Both the position numbers and the translations under genes were made by a program. A stretch of 13,260 nucleotides of DNA, from positions 1 to 13,260 of the forward strand of contig JBKHHU010000094.1 of the NCBI GenBank assembly GCA_046539045.1, in the 5' to 3' direction. How positions within the stretch are numbered: the stretch's first letter is position 1; each line of letters begins with the position of its first letter. The DNA comes from JBKHHU01 sp046539045 (GTDB lineage Bacteria > Planctomycetota > Phycisphaerae > SM23-33). The notes below the pieces were generated by a model. That model worked only from the letters and a program-made list of their open reading frames with translations. It was not told where the DNA came from and ran no database searches. Positions 1 to 7,338 of the stretch are shown piece by piece.

Positions 1-45
1 GGTCTTGGCGGGCTGGGTGTGCTGATCCGGCGTCGCAGGAAGTAA
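1..45 (+). CDS. C-terminal end of a PEP-CTERM sorting-signal protein (partial)
   Basis: The first 14 codons read GLGGLGVLIRRRRK and are followed by TAA. A short Gly/Leu/Val hydrophobic stretch closed by a run of arginines at the extreme C-terminus is the typical end of a PEP-CTERM signal. That signal is a transmembrane anchor processed by exosortase in bacteria that make extracellular polysaccharide. The diagnostic Pro-Glu-Pro would lie just outside the window, so the assignment rests on the tail alone. An alternative is the last membrane helix of some other membrane protein with a positive-inside tail. The rest of the protein is not visible. Confidence 0.6.
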   Translation, partial: GLGGLGVLIRRRRK

Positions 46-69
46 ACTCAAGACGTACAAGAAGTATCA

Positions 70-107
70 GCAAACGGGGCGGCCCTTGATCGGGCGGCCC
101 CGTTTGC
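70..107 (+). terminator. Strong hairpin after the PEP-CTERM gene, without a T-run
   Basis: An 11-bp perfect arm, GCAAACGGGGC (70-80) with GCCCCGTTTGC (97-107), encloses one G/G mismatch. A further 4-bp stem, GCCC (82-85) with GGGC (92-95), closes a TTGATC loop. The hairpin begins 25 nt after the TAA of the PEP-CTERM gene, where a terminator would be expected. No T-run follows on either strand, so it could instead be a transcript-stabilising 3' hairpin or a Rho-assisted or attenuating element in front of the next genes. Confidence 0.5.
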
Positions 108-143
108 GTGCGCGGCCGGGCGCCTGACTGGCAAAGGAGATGG

Positions 144-452
144 TTGTCTCCGCTGGGACGCTTTTCTTGCGTTCTCGCGGCCACTGCGCGATACTGGCCG
201 TTCGAGCGGGACGAGCAGACCGGCCTGTACGAGGTGTACGACCGGCACCCCGGCAAATTCTTCCCCGACGGCGGGCACGTGCTTCTGGATGTCTCCACGT
301 GCGTTGTGGAGTCTTTCCACGTATACTGGCTGGACATTCTCGCCTGCGAGTGGGCCGATCAAGGCCCCTGCAGGCCCGAATTGGGCTGGATCCGTCTGTC
401 AACATCCACGGAAGACGGCTACTGGGCGGCGTTTATAGCGCCTGCCGGATGA
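144..452 (+). CDS. Small hypothetical protein upstream of the GH4 glycosidase
   Basis: I do not recognise this 102-residue protein. It reads as genuine coding sequence: third codon positions are strongly G/C, and the composition is balanced and rich in Trp, Tyr and Asp (RYWPFERDEQTG, DGYWAAFIAPAG), unlike the Arg/Pro-rich shadows in the other frames. Three Cys lie in the second half. I see no signal peptide or membrane helix. AAAGGAG (133-139) lies 4 nt before TTG at 144, which I take as the start. GTG at 108 is in frame but has no ribosome site and sits next to the upstream hairpin. The stop TGA overlaps an ATG (ATGA, 449-452) in the frame of the following GH4 gene, so the two are probably co-translated. 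Confidence 0.6.
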   Translation: MSPLGRFSCVLAATARYWPFERDEQTGLYEVYDRHPGKFFPDGGHVLLDVSTCVVESFHVYWLDILACEWADQGPCRPELGWIRLSTSTEDGYWAAFIAPAG

Positions 453-466
453 GTCGAGGAGAAACG

Positions 467-1891
467 ATGAGCAGCAAAACGAACCAAGCCACCATCAAGA
501 TCGCCTACATCGGTGGTGGAAGCAAAAGCTGGTGCCGCAAGACGATGACCGATTTGGCGCTCTGCGAGCACCTGACCGGCGAAATCTGCCTCTATGATAT
601 CAACTACGAAGCTGCCGCCCGGAACGTCAAACTCGGCGAGCAGATTTTCAGCCATCCCGACGCGAAGACCACTTTCAAGGTGACCGCGGAGAAGAACATC
701 GGCGATGCGCTGTCGGGTGCGGACTTCGTGGTGATCTCCATCTCGCCCGGCCCGGTGCAGATGTTCGCCAACGATCTGGACATCACGCTCAAGCATGGCG
801 TGATCCACACCGTGGGAGATACGGTCGGCCCGGCGGGCATCAGCAGGGCACTGCGGGCGGTACCCATTTTCGAGGAGTTCGCCCGGGAGATCATGTTCCA
901 CTGCCCCGAGGCGTGGGTGATCAACTACACCAACCCGATGACGCTCTGCACGGCGGCGCTGTACGCCGTCGAGCCGCACATCAAGGCGTTCGGCTGCTGC
1001 CACGAGGTGTTCGGCACGCAGGGCTGGCTGGCGATGATGGTCCGCGAGCACCGCGGGATCGAGGGCGTCGTCCGGCAGGACATCAAAATCGACGTCAGCG
1101 GGCTGAACCACTTCACGTTTTTCACCGGCGCGACCTACGAGGGCACGGACGTGTTCGAGGATGTCCGCTGGTTCATGGAGCGGGAGGATTTCTTCCGCGA
1201 CCGCACAGAGAACGCGCTGGAACGCAACAAAGTCGGGCGCGTCGGCAGCTGCGACGGATTGATCCAGTTGGACTTCTTCCGGCGGTTCGGCGTGGTCGGG
1301 GCAGCGGGGGATCGGCACCTGGTGGAGTTCGTCCCGTGGTACAACTCCAGCGAGGACAACCTGCACCGCTGGGGCGTATCGATGACCAAGAGCATCCACC
1401 GACTCGGCGGCTGGAACCCCCCAGCCGAGGCGACGGAGCAGAAAAGGACGGAAAAGAAACACAAGCCGAAACCGGTCAAGACCCCGGAAAGCCTGAAGCG
1501 CTCCAAGGAAGAGGGCGTGGATCAGATCATGGCGCTCTGCGGGATCAAGGACCTGGATACCAACGTCAACATTCCCAATGTCGGTCAGAACCCGTCTGTG
1601 CAGTTGGGGCACGTGGTGGAGACCAACGCCGCCTTCCGGCGCGACCGGATCACGCCGATGACGGCAAGCCCGCTACCGGAGGCGCTGCAGTCGTGCGTGG
1701 AGCGCGTCGCCCGATCGCAGGAGATCACGCTGGACGCTGCCCTCGACCGCGACGTGGACCTGGCGTTCCAGGCCGTCCTGTGCGACCCGCTGGTGACTAT
1801 CGACACCGACCGCGCGTGGAATATGTTCGTGGAACTGCTCAACGCCAACCGGCAGATGCTGCCCGGATACGACATCCCCGAGGTCGGTTAG
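467..1891 (+). CDS. GH4 family glycosidase, CHEV subgroup (alpha-glucuronidase/alpha-galacturonidase-like)
   Basis: This 474-residue protein is a glycoside hydrolase family 4 enzyme. The family is NAD- and Mn-dependent, cytoplasmic, and works by redox-assisted elimination. The NAD-binding loop is GGGS (16-19), INYTNPM is conserved, the metal-binding cysteine lies in CHEV (178-181), and the second metal ligand is His215 in SGLNHF. In GH4 the residues after the metal Cys track specificity, and CHEV marks the group of Thermotoga alpha-glucuronidase Agu4B and Bacillus LplD. I therefore infer action on alpha-linked uronic acids, not on 6-phospho-glucosides. A Lys/Pro/Glu-rich segment at about 318-345 looks like a flexible surface insertion. 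The start at ATG 467 follows GAGGAG (456-461) by 5 nt; ATG 449 is an in-frame alternative six codons upstream. A terminator follows directly. Confidence 0.92.
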   Translation: MSSKTNQATIKIAYIGGGSKSWCRKTMTDLALCEHLTGEICLYDINYEAAARNVKLGEQIFSHPDAKTTFKVTAEKNIGDALSGADFVVISISPGPVQMFANDLDITLKHGVIHTVGDTVGPAGISRALRAVPIFEEFAREIMFHCPEAWVINYTNPMTLCTAALYAVEPHIKAFGCCHEVFGTQGWLAMMVREHRGIEGVVRQDIKIDVSGLNHFTFFTGATYEGTDVFEDVRWFMEREDFFRDRTENALERNKVGRVGSCDGLIQLDFFRRFGVVGAAGDRHLVEFVPWYNSSEDNLHRWGVSMTKSIHRLGGWNPPAEATEQKRTEKKHKPKPVKTPESLKRSKEEGVDQIMALCGIKDLDTNVNIPNVGQNPSVQLGHVVETNAAFRRDRITPMTASPLPEALQSCVERVARSQEITLDAALDRDVDLAFQAVLCDPLVTIDTDRAWNMFVELLNANRQMLPGYDIPEVG

Positions 1892-1920
1892 CCCACGAAT
1901 TGCTCGACTTTGTTCTATGT

Positions 1921-1951
1921 GATGGCGGGTCTTCGGGCCCGCCATCCTTTT
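1921..1951 (+). terminator. Intrinsic terminator after the GH4 gene
   Basis: An 11-bp stem, GATGGCGGGTC (1921-1931) with GGCCCGCCATC (1936-1946) and one T.G pair, closes a TTCG tetraloop through a C-G pair. CTTTT follows at 1947-1951. It starts 29 nt past the GH4 stop and is a textbook Rho-independent terminator. The MATE gene downstream therefore needs its own promoter or relies on readthrough. Confidence 0.9.
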
Positions 1952-1977
1952 CCCGACTTCTGTGGGGGCGCTGAAAG

Positions 1978-2012
1978 CTCCCTTGGCCCTTGGCTCCTGG
2001 CTGTTCCCTTTG
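1978..2012 (+). repeat. Degenerate 7-nt tandem repeat before the MATE start
   Basis: The stretch reads as units of about seven bases: CCCTTGG, CCCTTGG, CTCCTGG, CTGTTCC, CTTTGG. It is pyrimidine-biased and occupies the place where a ribosome site for the MATE gene would be expected. It is short and imperfect, so it could be chance composition bias. Confidence 0.35.
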
Positions 2013-3395
2013 GTAGAAGAACGCACAAAACTCCTGGCTGAGCACCCGATCGGTCCGCTGCTGTTCCGCTTGTCGCTGCCGTCGATCATCGGGATGATGG
2101 CCAATGCTGCTTACAACCTCGTCGATGCCATCTTCGTCGGGCGGGGGATCAACGAAGATGCGCTGGCGGGCATCACCATCGCGTTCCCCATTCACATCCT
2201 GTTCCTCGCCTTTGGGATGACCATCGGCATCGGGAGCGGGTCGATCGTATCACGCGCCCTTGGAGCCGGGCAGATGGAGCGGGCAGAGCGGGCGGCGGGG
2301 ACGGCAGTGACCTTCCTGCTCTCTGCCGGGGCGTTGATCGTGATCCTCGGGTCGATCTTCCTCGATCCGCTGCTGCAACTGTGCGGCGCGACTCCGGACA
2401 GCCTGCCCTATGCCCGCGACTACACTGCCGTCATCGTTATCGGCGCGCCGCTGTTCATGCTGCTGGTCGGCGGGAACAACCTCGTTCGGGCGGAGGGGGC
2501 GGCCAACGTCTCCATGACGGTGATGCTCATCTCAGCAGGGCTGAACATCGTGCTGGACCCGATTTTCATCTTCTGGCTGGATATGGGCATCGCCGGGGCG
2601 GCCTGGGCCACCGTGATCGCCCAGACGTGCGGTGTGGGCTTTCTGCTGTTCTACCTGCAGAGCCCCCGCAGCATGCTGAAATTGCACTGGCGGTCGATGG
2701 GCATCCGGTGGAGCATGCTGGGCGAGATGCTGGCGGTCGGTTCGGGCGATGCGATCCGCGTCGGGGCCGGGTCTGCGGTGATCGCGATGATGAATCACAC
2801 GCTGGTCGCGTTCGGGGGCGACTGGGCGGTGAGCGTCTACGGGGCAATCAATCGTCTCATGGCGTTCCTGTTCATGCCGCTGATCGGGATCGCCCACGGG
2901 CTGCGTCCGATCCTCGGGTTCAACTACGGGGCCAGGCAGTTCGGCAGGGCACGCAAGGTGATCTTTCTGACGTTGCTGGTGACCAGCGCGGTGTCGGTGA
3001 CGGCATGCATCCTGCTGCAGTCGTTTCCAGAATGGGCGATGCGGATGTTCATCAAGGACCCCGAACTCGTGCAGCGTGGAGCCCGGGCGCTGCGCCTGGT
3101 GACCATGGCGTTTTTCCTAGTCGGCTGGCAGGTCACGGGCATCAGCGTGTTTCAGGCGCTGGGGAAGGTCCGGCCGTCGTTCGTGCTGGGCCTGAGCAGA
3201 CAGGTGCTGTTTTTCATCCCGTCGCTGCTGGTGCTGCCGCGGTTGCTGGACCTGACCGGCGCGTGGCTGGCGTTCCCGGCAGCGGACCTGCTGACCAGCG
3301 CCCTGGTGGGCGTGTTCTTCTTCCGGCAGATGGTGATCTTCCACAGGGCGGAGAAGGGCGAAATCCAGCCGGTGGTTTCGGGCGAGGCGCGGTAG
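2010..3395 (+). CDS. MATE family multidrug/toxin efflux transporter
   Basis: The 461-residue polytopic membrane protein has two homologous MatE halves (roughly residues 15-175 and 235-400) and about 12 hydrophobic helices. It is an inner-membrane, cation-coupled antiporter family. The N-terminus PIGPLLFRLSLPSIIGMM followed by YNLVDAIFVG (Asp39 in helix 1) is characteristic, as is GLRPILGFNYGA in the second half. Family members start a few residues before TKLL-EHPIGPLLF, so I favour TTG 2010. GTG 1962 would add 16 residues encoded by the low-complexity heptamer stretch. Neither start has a visible purine-rich ribosome site. Substrate cannot be inferred; export of an aromatic or cationic compound is typical of the family. 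It is convergent with the lyase gene, 34 bp away. Confidence 0.93.
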   Translation: MVEERTKLLAEHPIGPLLFRLSLPSIIGMMANAAYNLVDAIFVGRGINEDALAGITIAFPIHILFLAFGMTIGIGSGSIVSRALGAGQMERAERAAGTAVTFLLSAGALIVILGSIFLDPLLQLCGATPDSLPYARDYTAVIVIGAPLFMLLVGGNNLVRAEGAANVSMTVMLISAGLNIVLDPIFIFWLDMGIAGAAWATVIAQTCGVGFLLFYLQSPRSMLKLHWRSMGIRWSMLGEMLAVGSGDAIRVGAGSAVIAMMNHTLVAFGGDWAVSVYGAINRLMAFLFMPLIGIAHGLRPILGFNYGARQFGRARKVIFLTLLVTSAVSVTACILLQSFPEWAMRMFIKDPELVQRGARALRLVTMAFFLVGWQVTGISVFQALGKVRPSFVLGLSRQVLFFIPSLLVLPRLLDLTGAWLAFPAADLLTSALVGVFFFRQMVIFHRAEKGEIQPVVSGEAR

Positions 3396-3411
3396 CCTTC
3401 GCGACCACCCC

Positions 3412-3431
3412 GCCGCGCCAGAGCGGCTTTT
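3412..3431 (+). terminator. Short intrinsic terminator after the MATE gene
   Basis: GCCGC (3412-3416) and GCGGC (3423-3427) flank a 6-nt loop and are followed by TTTT (3428-3431). It lies 16 nt past the MATE stop. The T-run overlaps the stop codon of the convergent lyase gene. The stem is only 5 bp but all G-C. Confidence 0.5.
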
Positions 3432-5292
3432 ACTGGCCCGGCTGGTAATCTTCGTGGGGCTGTTTCGGCACGTCGGAGTAGTCCACCGGTTCGCCGGGCC
3501 AGTAGTGCAGCGGCACAATTTCCGGCCGGCGGGCTTCGAAAGCGTCCTCCCACTGCGGCTTGAAGAGTACGGCGATCCGCACCAGGCCGTTGGACGCATG
3601 CTGCCGAATCTCCAGACGCGTCACGCCCTCGTTGCGTGCCTCGGGCGGTTCCTGCTCAGCGGAGACCGCGGCAAACTCCGCGCCGTCCGGTTCCAGGATC
3701 TCCAGCGTCATGGTTCGCTCATCCTGCTCCAGCCGCGCGATATTCCCATCGAGCGTCACCTCGGCTTCGGTGTGCATCGCCCAGCGGATCTCCGCCGGTT
3801 CCGGCAGGTCCAACTCATCCTGAATGAGCAGTTCACGCCGGTCGGGCAGCAGATGAATTCCGCGCCGGACGGTGTTGGCCTGGTCCGCATAGGCTCCGCC
3901 CAGATCCATAACGGCGGAGGCTTCCTTGGCTTCCGAGGAGTATTTGAGGATGGACGTCTTGCCGGTCAGCTGCTGGTTGCGCCCGTTGAGGAGGCACACG
4001 TTGTGGCCGCGACTTCCGAGGCGGTAGTAGCTCCAGCGTTTGGCGTCCTGCTTCCAGCGGTTCCAGTATCCGGGAAGGCTGTAGTTGTCGGTCCCGAGGT
4101 CCAGGGCCCATCGGACGCCGAGGGCTTCGACTTCGAAGCTGCCGAGGTCCATGTGGCCGTGGTTGACGGTGTTGTACCCCCCTTTGAGGGCGACATAGAG
4201 GGCGTCGGGGTCGTCCCAGCCGCTACGGAAAGAGACGACCTCCACGTTCCCGCGGAAGTAGACATCCGACGGCCTGATGGGCATGTCGACCGGGGGGATG
4301 TAATACACCAGGTGTTCGGGTTCGGCGGGGCTGGTTTCGAGGTTACGGTGTTCGTAGGCGGCGGCCAGTGCGTTCTGGTATTTTCCGGCGAGGTAGAACA
4401 TCTGCCACCACGCTCCGGAGGACCATTTCTCGCCGACGTCGGCAAAGAGCATGGGCGTACCGGTCGGTCCCTCGGTGAGGATGGGGAAGTTGGCGGTCTC
4501 CGCCAGGCCGGGCCGGTCGGAAATGCCAAGATCGCTTCCGACCGCCGTCTCCAGCGCGCCCATGACGTAGGAGAGATAGCGGACGCCGTAGGACCAGTAA
4601 TCCACGCCTTCGCCGGTCGCGCCGTCCGGAGCGAAGGTCGGCAGGGCCACCTGCATCGCCTCCAGCGAGGCGTCGATCAACTCGGCAGCCAGCTCCGGTT
4701 CGCGCTCGGCGACCGCCAACGAGCCGACGATATGCCCGCCGTTGCAGACCAGGTTCCAGTTGAACGCGCGGAGCACCTTGTTCATCCACTTGGCCTTGTC
4801 TTCGCGCAGTGCCTCCAGGGCCGGTATGAGCGCGTGGTCGACCAGTCCGCGGGCGATCGTTTCCCGCTCCGCTTCGGTGAGGAACTCATGCAGCCAGTCG
4901 GCACCGACGGCGACCGCGACGGCCATCTCAGCCGAATCCAGCGAGTGTCCGGCGTTCCAGTCCGGGAACTGCGATACGTGAAGCAGGTTGTCCCGGGCGG
5001 CGCGGGCGAACTTCTCGTCTCCGGTCATCAGGTAGCTCATCGCCGGCGGGAACACCCGGGCCCGACACGCCTGCGAAACCAGCAGCATCCTTCCGTTGGT
5101 GAGCTTGTGCTCCAGCGGGTCCGCGTCCAGAGCCTGCTGGGCCTGGTTCAGGACGTCCTGCCAGCATTTAATGAGTTTGGGGTCTTCTTGGGTACCGATA
5201 TCGCGACGAAGTTGCTCAACCCTGCCCGGCGTCAGAAGAAGCCGAGGGCGTTGCTCACGCAAGTTTTCCAGCAAGTGCTTTCCGCTGCTCAT
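3430..5292 (-). CDS. Heparinase II/III-like polysaccharide/oligosaccharide lyase, cytoplasmic
   Basis: The 620-residue protein has the layout of heparinase II/III-family lyases: an alpha-helical toroid (about 10-300) and then a beta-sandwich (about 350-600). Conserved points visible are FNWN with His187 (177-187), EGVDYWSYG with Tyr232 and Tyr235, HGHMDLGSF (His378, His380, Asp382), and RLGSRGHN with His430. In characterised relatives, Tyr and His residues at these sites catalyse beta-elimination of uronate-containing chains. There is no signal peptide or lipobox; the N-terminus is MSSGKHLLENLREQ. It therefore probably acts inside the cell on imported oligosaccharides, or is a non-lyase homologue. 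The nearby CHEV-type GH4 fits a uronate substrate. GAGGAG lies 11 nt before the ATG, a slightly long spacing. Confidence 0.85.
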   Translation of the reverse strand: MSSGKHLLENLREQRPRLLLTPGRVEQLRRDIGTQEDPKLIKCWQDVLNQAQQALDADPLEHKLTNGRMLLVSQACRARVFPPAMSYLMTGDEKFARAARDNLLHVSQFPDWNAGHSLDSAEMAVAVAVGADWLHEFLTEAERETIARGLVDHALIPALEALREDKAKWMNKVLRAFNWNLVCNGGHIVGSLAVAEREPELAAELIDASLEAMQVALPTFAPDGATGEGVDYWSYGVRYLSYVMGALETAVGSDLGISDRPGLAETANFPILTEGPTGTPMLFADVGEKWSSGAWWQMFYLAGKYQNALAAAYEHRNLETSPAEPEHLVYYIPPVDMPIRPSDVYFRGNVEVVSFRSGWDDPDALYVALKGGYNTVNHGHMDLGSFEVEALGVRWALDLGTDNYSLPGYWNRWKQDAKRWSYYRLGSRGHNVCLLNGRNQQLTGKTSILKYSSEAKEASAVMDLGGAYADQANTVRRGIHLLPDRRELLIQDELDLPEPAEIRWAMHTEAEVTLDGNIARLEQDERTMTLEILEPDGAEFAAVSAEQEPPEARNEGVTRLEIRQHASNGLVRIAVLFKPQWEDAFEARRPEIVPLHYWPGEPVDYSDVPKQPHEDYQPGQ

Positions 5293-5468
5293 TGACGGTA
5301 CATCTCCTCTAGTCAGTGCTCTTGTCGCACCTTAGCATACGCAAAAACCGGCGGAACGAAAGCCCTTACTACTCTGATTTCGCCGCGTCTTGGTATAGCG
5401 GCTGGCCGAATGGCGAACTTCTGGCGATATCGGAGGCGGGGGTGTATCCTGTGACACTGTCCTCAGAC

Positions 5469-5474
5469 AAGGAG
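5469..5474 (+). promoter_or_regulatory. Ribosome binding site fixing a TTG start for the DMT transporter
   Basis: AAGGAG lies 7 nt before TTG 5482. There is no ATG or GTG before the first membrane helix, so this site decides the start. The 189-bp gap to the divergent lyase gene must hold promoters for both. I see TGTC-CTCA-GACA (5458-5469) as a small inverted repeat there, but no convincing -35/-10 pair. Confidence 0.75.
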
Positions 5475-5481
5475 CGTTGCG

Positions 5482-6549
5482 TTGTTGAGCGTCGGCATTC
5501 TGTTCGGGCTGGGAGCGGCTACCTTCCAGGCCACGTCCTACTTCTTCAGCCGCATGTATGTCGTCAAACGCGACCGCGCGGTGATCCGTCTGCTCGTGCT
5601 GGCGCACATCATGATGGGCATCATCGCCGCGGGCATTCTGCCGCTGGCCTGGCCGGCAGGGCGCATGCCGCCCATGCGGAGCTACGTGCTGAATCTCATC
5701 GGGATCGCCGGGTTCTACCTGCTGGGGCAGGTCGGTCTGTTCCTGACGTTGCGCACCACCGACGCCAGCCGGGTCAGCCCGCTGCTGGGGCTCAAGATCC
5801 TCATCCTGGCGGTGATCTCCGCGGTCTTCCTGGGCAAGGACATCACTTTCGTCCAATGGGTGGCGGTGTCGATGTCGGTCGCGGCGGCCTTCACGCTGAA
5901 CTTCTCTGGAGAGCGGATTCCACTGCTGGGCATTGCGGGGATCCTGCTGACATGCCTCTTCTACTCGCTCAGCGATCTGAACATCCGCTGGACGACCGAC
6001 ATCCTGACCGCTCACGGCCTGGGAACGCTGCACGCGTCGGTGCTGGCGCTGTCGATGTGTTACGTGCTGTCCGGGGCGGTCGGCATGCTGTTCCTGCCGC
6101 TGAGCAAGGGCGCGTGGAAGATGCCCGCGGAGTGGAAATATTCCGCACCGTTTGCGTTGAGCTGGTTTGCGGGCATGGCATTCCTCTTCGCCACCTTCGC
6201 GACCGTCGGCGTGATTCTCGGCAACATCATGCAGTCGCTGCGGGGCTTGATATCCGTGGTGGTGGGGGCGTGGCTGGCAAGACGGGGCCTGCATGAACTG
6301 GAAACCGACCAGCCCGGGCACGTCTGGCTCCGCCGGGGCGCGGCGGCGGTGATGATGTGCGCCGCGATCTCCCTGTACGTCTCTTCCGAGGCGGGTTGGA
6401 TCGGCGATAGACCGTCAGAAGCTGGTGGGGATCGAACCCACAGCCCGGAAGCGGCTGGGCGTGAGGCCCATCACGGACTTGAACGCCCGGGTGAAATGCC
6501 CCGGCCGGGAGTACCCCAGCCGCGCGGCGATCTGCTTGTTGGTCAATGA
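5482..6549 (+). CDS. DMT superfamily (EamA-like) membrane transporter
   Basis: The 355-residue protein carries about ten hydrophobic helices in two five-helix halves, as in drug/metabolite transporters of the EamA type. Features seen: GLGAATFQATSYFFSR in helix 1, the segment TTDASRVSPLLGLKI where EamA proteins have their helix-4 signature, and GNIMQSLRGLISVVVGAWLA near the end. It is an inner-membrane carrier of unknown substrate. The last helix ends near residue 308. The remaining ~45 residues (EAGGDRTHSPEAAG onward) are hydrophilic and are encoded opposite the helix-turn-helix end of the AraC gene. They are probably a readthrough-type tail and not a domain. Divergent from the lyase gene. 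Confidence 0.88.
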   Translation: MLSVGILFGLGAATFQATSYFFSRMYVVKRDRAVIRLLVLAHIMMGIIAAGILPLAWPAGRMPPMRSYVLNLIGIAGFYLLGQVGLFLTLRTTDASRVSPLLGLKILILAVISAVFLGKDITFVQWVAVSMSVAAAFTLNFSGERIPLLGIAGILLTCLFYSLSDLNIRWTTDILTAHGLGTLHASVLALSMCYVLSGAVGMLFLPLSKGAWKMPAEWKYSAPFALSWFAGMAFLFATFATVGVILGNIMQSLRGLISVVVGAWLARRGLHELETDQPGHVWLRRGAAAVMMCAAISLYVSSEAGWIGDRPSEAGGDRTHSPEAAGREAHHGLERPGEMPRPGVPQPRGDLLVGQ

Positions 6550-7272
6550 AGATTCCTTCAGCAGATGCGCCGCCCGCAGCGCCTTCCGGCGCTGGATGTA
6601 CCGGTAGGGCGTCTGCCCGGTCTGCTCGGCGAAGACCCGCGTCAGATGTTCTCGCGAAACGCCCAGAAGCTCCGCCAATTCGGTCGCGTTGAGGGCGTGT
6701 TCCACATTCCGCTGAACGAGCTGGATCGCGTCGGTTGCCAGCCGTCGGCTCGGATCATCCGGCGCGGCGGGCTGTCGGGAGTCGGCCAGCGAGGTAAGCA
6801 GATCCGTCACCAGCCTCGCCCCCTGGCCGGGGGAGACCGCCAGTTGCTCAGACCCGCGACGGCCCAGCTCCAGCAACCGAGCGATGATCCCGCTGTCCAT
6901 CGGGAGTGAATAGAGAGGACCGAAGCGAGCGGTCAACTCGGCCGTGGGGCCGTCTGCCGACCTGCCGACGAAGGCAACATACATAAACTCCCACGGCTGC
7001 TCCGCGTCGGCGGGGTAGTAGTATGCGGTGGCGGGATCGTTGATCTTCACGAGAAAGCCGGTCCCTGCCGGTACGTCATGTTCTCCACCGGCGTCGCGGA
7101 ACACCCCGCGCCCGGTCAGCGTGTATTGGAACACGCACTGAGGCTCGCTTCGGCGGTACCTGCCGAGATGACGGTATGCCGTCTCCGTCCTCCGTTCGGC
7201 GCTGATGTTCGTCAACTGCGGGAGGCTCGCCAGCGGCTGATATGTGAGATAGCGGAGGTGCCACAGAATCAT
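6415..7272 (-). CDS. AraC-family transcriptional regulator, likely controlling the alpha-galactosidase gene
   Basis: The 285-residue regulator has an N-terminal AraC-type cupin/sensor domain (about 25-150; QYTLTGRGVFRD, PAGTGFLVKINDP). A C-terminal double helix-turn-helix follows (about 182-276). Its first recognition unit is TELAELLGVSREHLTRVF and its second is NKQIAARLGYSRPGHFTRAFK, ending GLTPSRFR. It is divergent from the MelA-type GH4 gene, the same layout as melR/melA in enterobacteria, so I infer that it senses an alpha-galactoside or a product and activates that gene. Upstream of the ATG only a weak AAAAGTGA is seen. The last residues, VGSIPTSF, lie beyond the usual AraC end and are encoded by a tRNA T-arm-like sequence. 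The 3' end overlaps the DMT gene by 135 bp. Confidence 0.93.
   Translation of the reverse strand: MILWHLRYLTYQPLASLPQLTNISAERRTETAYRHLGRYRRSEPQCVFQYTLTGRGVFRDAGGEHDVPAGTGFLVKINDPATAYYYPADAEQPWEFMYVAFVGRSADGPTAELTARFGPLYSLPMDSGIIARLLELGRRGSEQLAVSPGQGARLVTDLLTSLADSRQPAAPDDPSRRLATDAIQLVQRNVEHALNATELAELLGVSREHLTRVFAEQTGQTPYRYIQRRKALRAAHLLKESSLTNKQIAARLGYSRPGHFTRAFKSVMGLTPSRFRAVGSIPTSF
6425..6441 (-). other. tRNA T-arm-like remnant at the AraC gene 3' end
   Basis: Read on the minus strand the sequence is GTGGG-TTCGATC-CCCAC: a perfect 5-bp stem and a 7-nt loop matching the TTCRANY consensus of tRNA T-loops. No matching acceptor 5' strand, D-arm or anticodon arm is found upstream, where the AraC helix-turn-helix codons lie. 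It is therefore not a tRNA gene. It could be a tRNA 3'-end fragment left by an integration event, or chance. Confidence 0.4.
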
Positions 7273-7310
7273 AATGTCACTTTTCGGTAAGCAATATCAA
7301 CAAACGTCGC

Positions 7311-7338
7311 TTGTCAGGTTGTTCCAGTCTGGTATTGT
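7311..7338 (+). promoter_or_regulatory. Putative sigma70-type promoter of the alpha-galactosidase gene
   Basis: TTGTCA (7311-7316, 5 of 6 to TTGACA) and TATTGT (7333-7338, 4 of 6 to TATAAT) are 16 nt apart, about 57 nt before the GH4 ATG. On the other strand CTGACA (7317-7312) could serve as the -35 of the divergent AraC gene. Its -10 is poor. Confidence 0.4.

Noticed and set aside
140..466. N-terminal extension of the first GH4 gene from ATG 140
   Set aside because: The extension is Arg-rich and unlike GH4 proteins, which start just before the NAD loop. The overlapping frame 144-452 has proper coding composition, and GAGGAG sits before ATG 467.
419..1612. 397-codon minus-strand frame opposite the first GH4 gene
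   Set aside because: Asp/Arg/Val-rich shadow composition and no motifs; the plus-strand GH4 is unambiguous.
3454..5295. 613-codon open frame on the plus strand opposite the lyase gene
   Set aside because: It mirrors the minus-strand gene, is rich in Val/Gly/Arg repeats typical of antisense frames in GC-rich DNA, and shows no family motif. The minus frame has clear lyase motifs.
6415..6490. Complete tRNA gene on the minus strand
   Set aside because: Only the T-arm matches. No acceptor, D or anticodon stem can be formed, and the upstream sequence encodes the conserved AraC helix-turn-helix.
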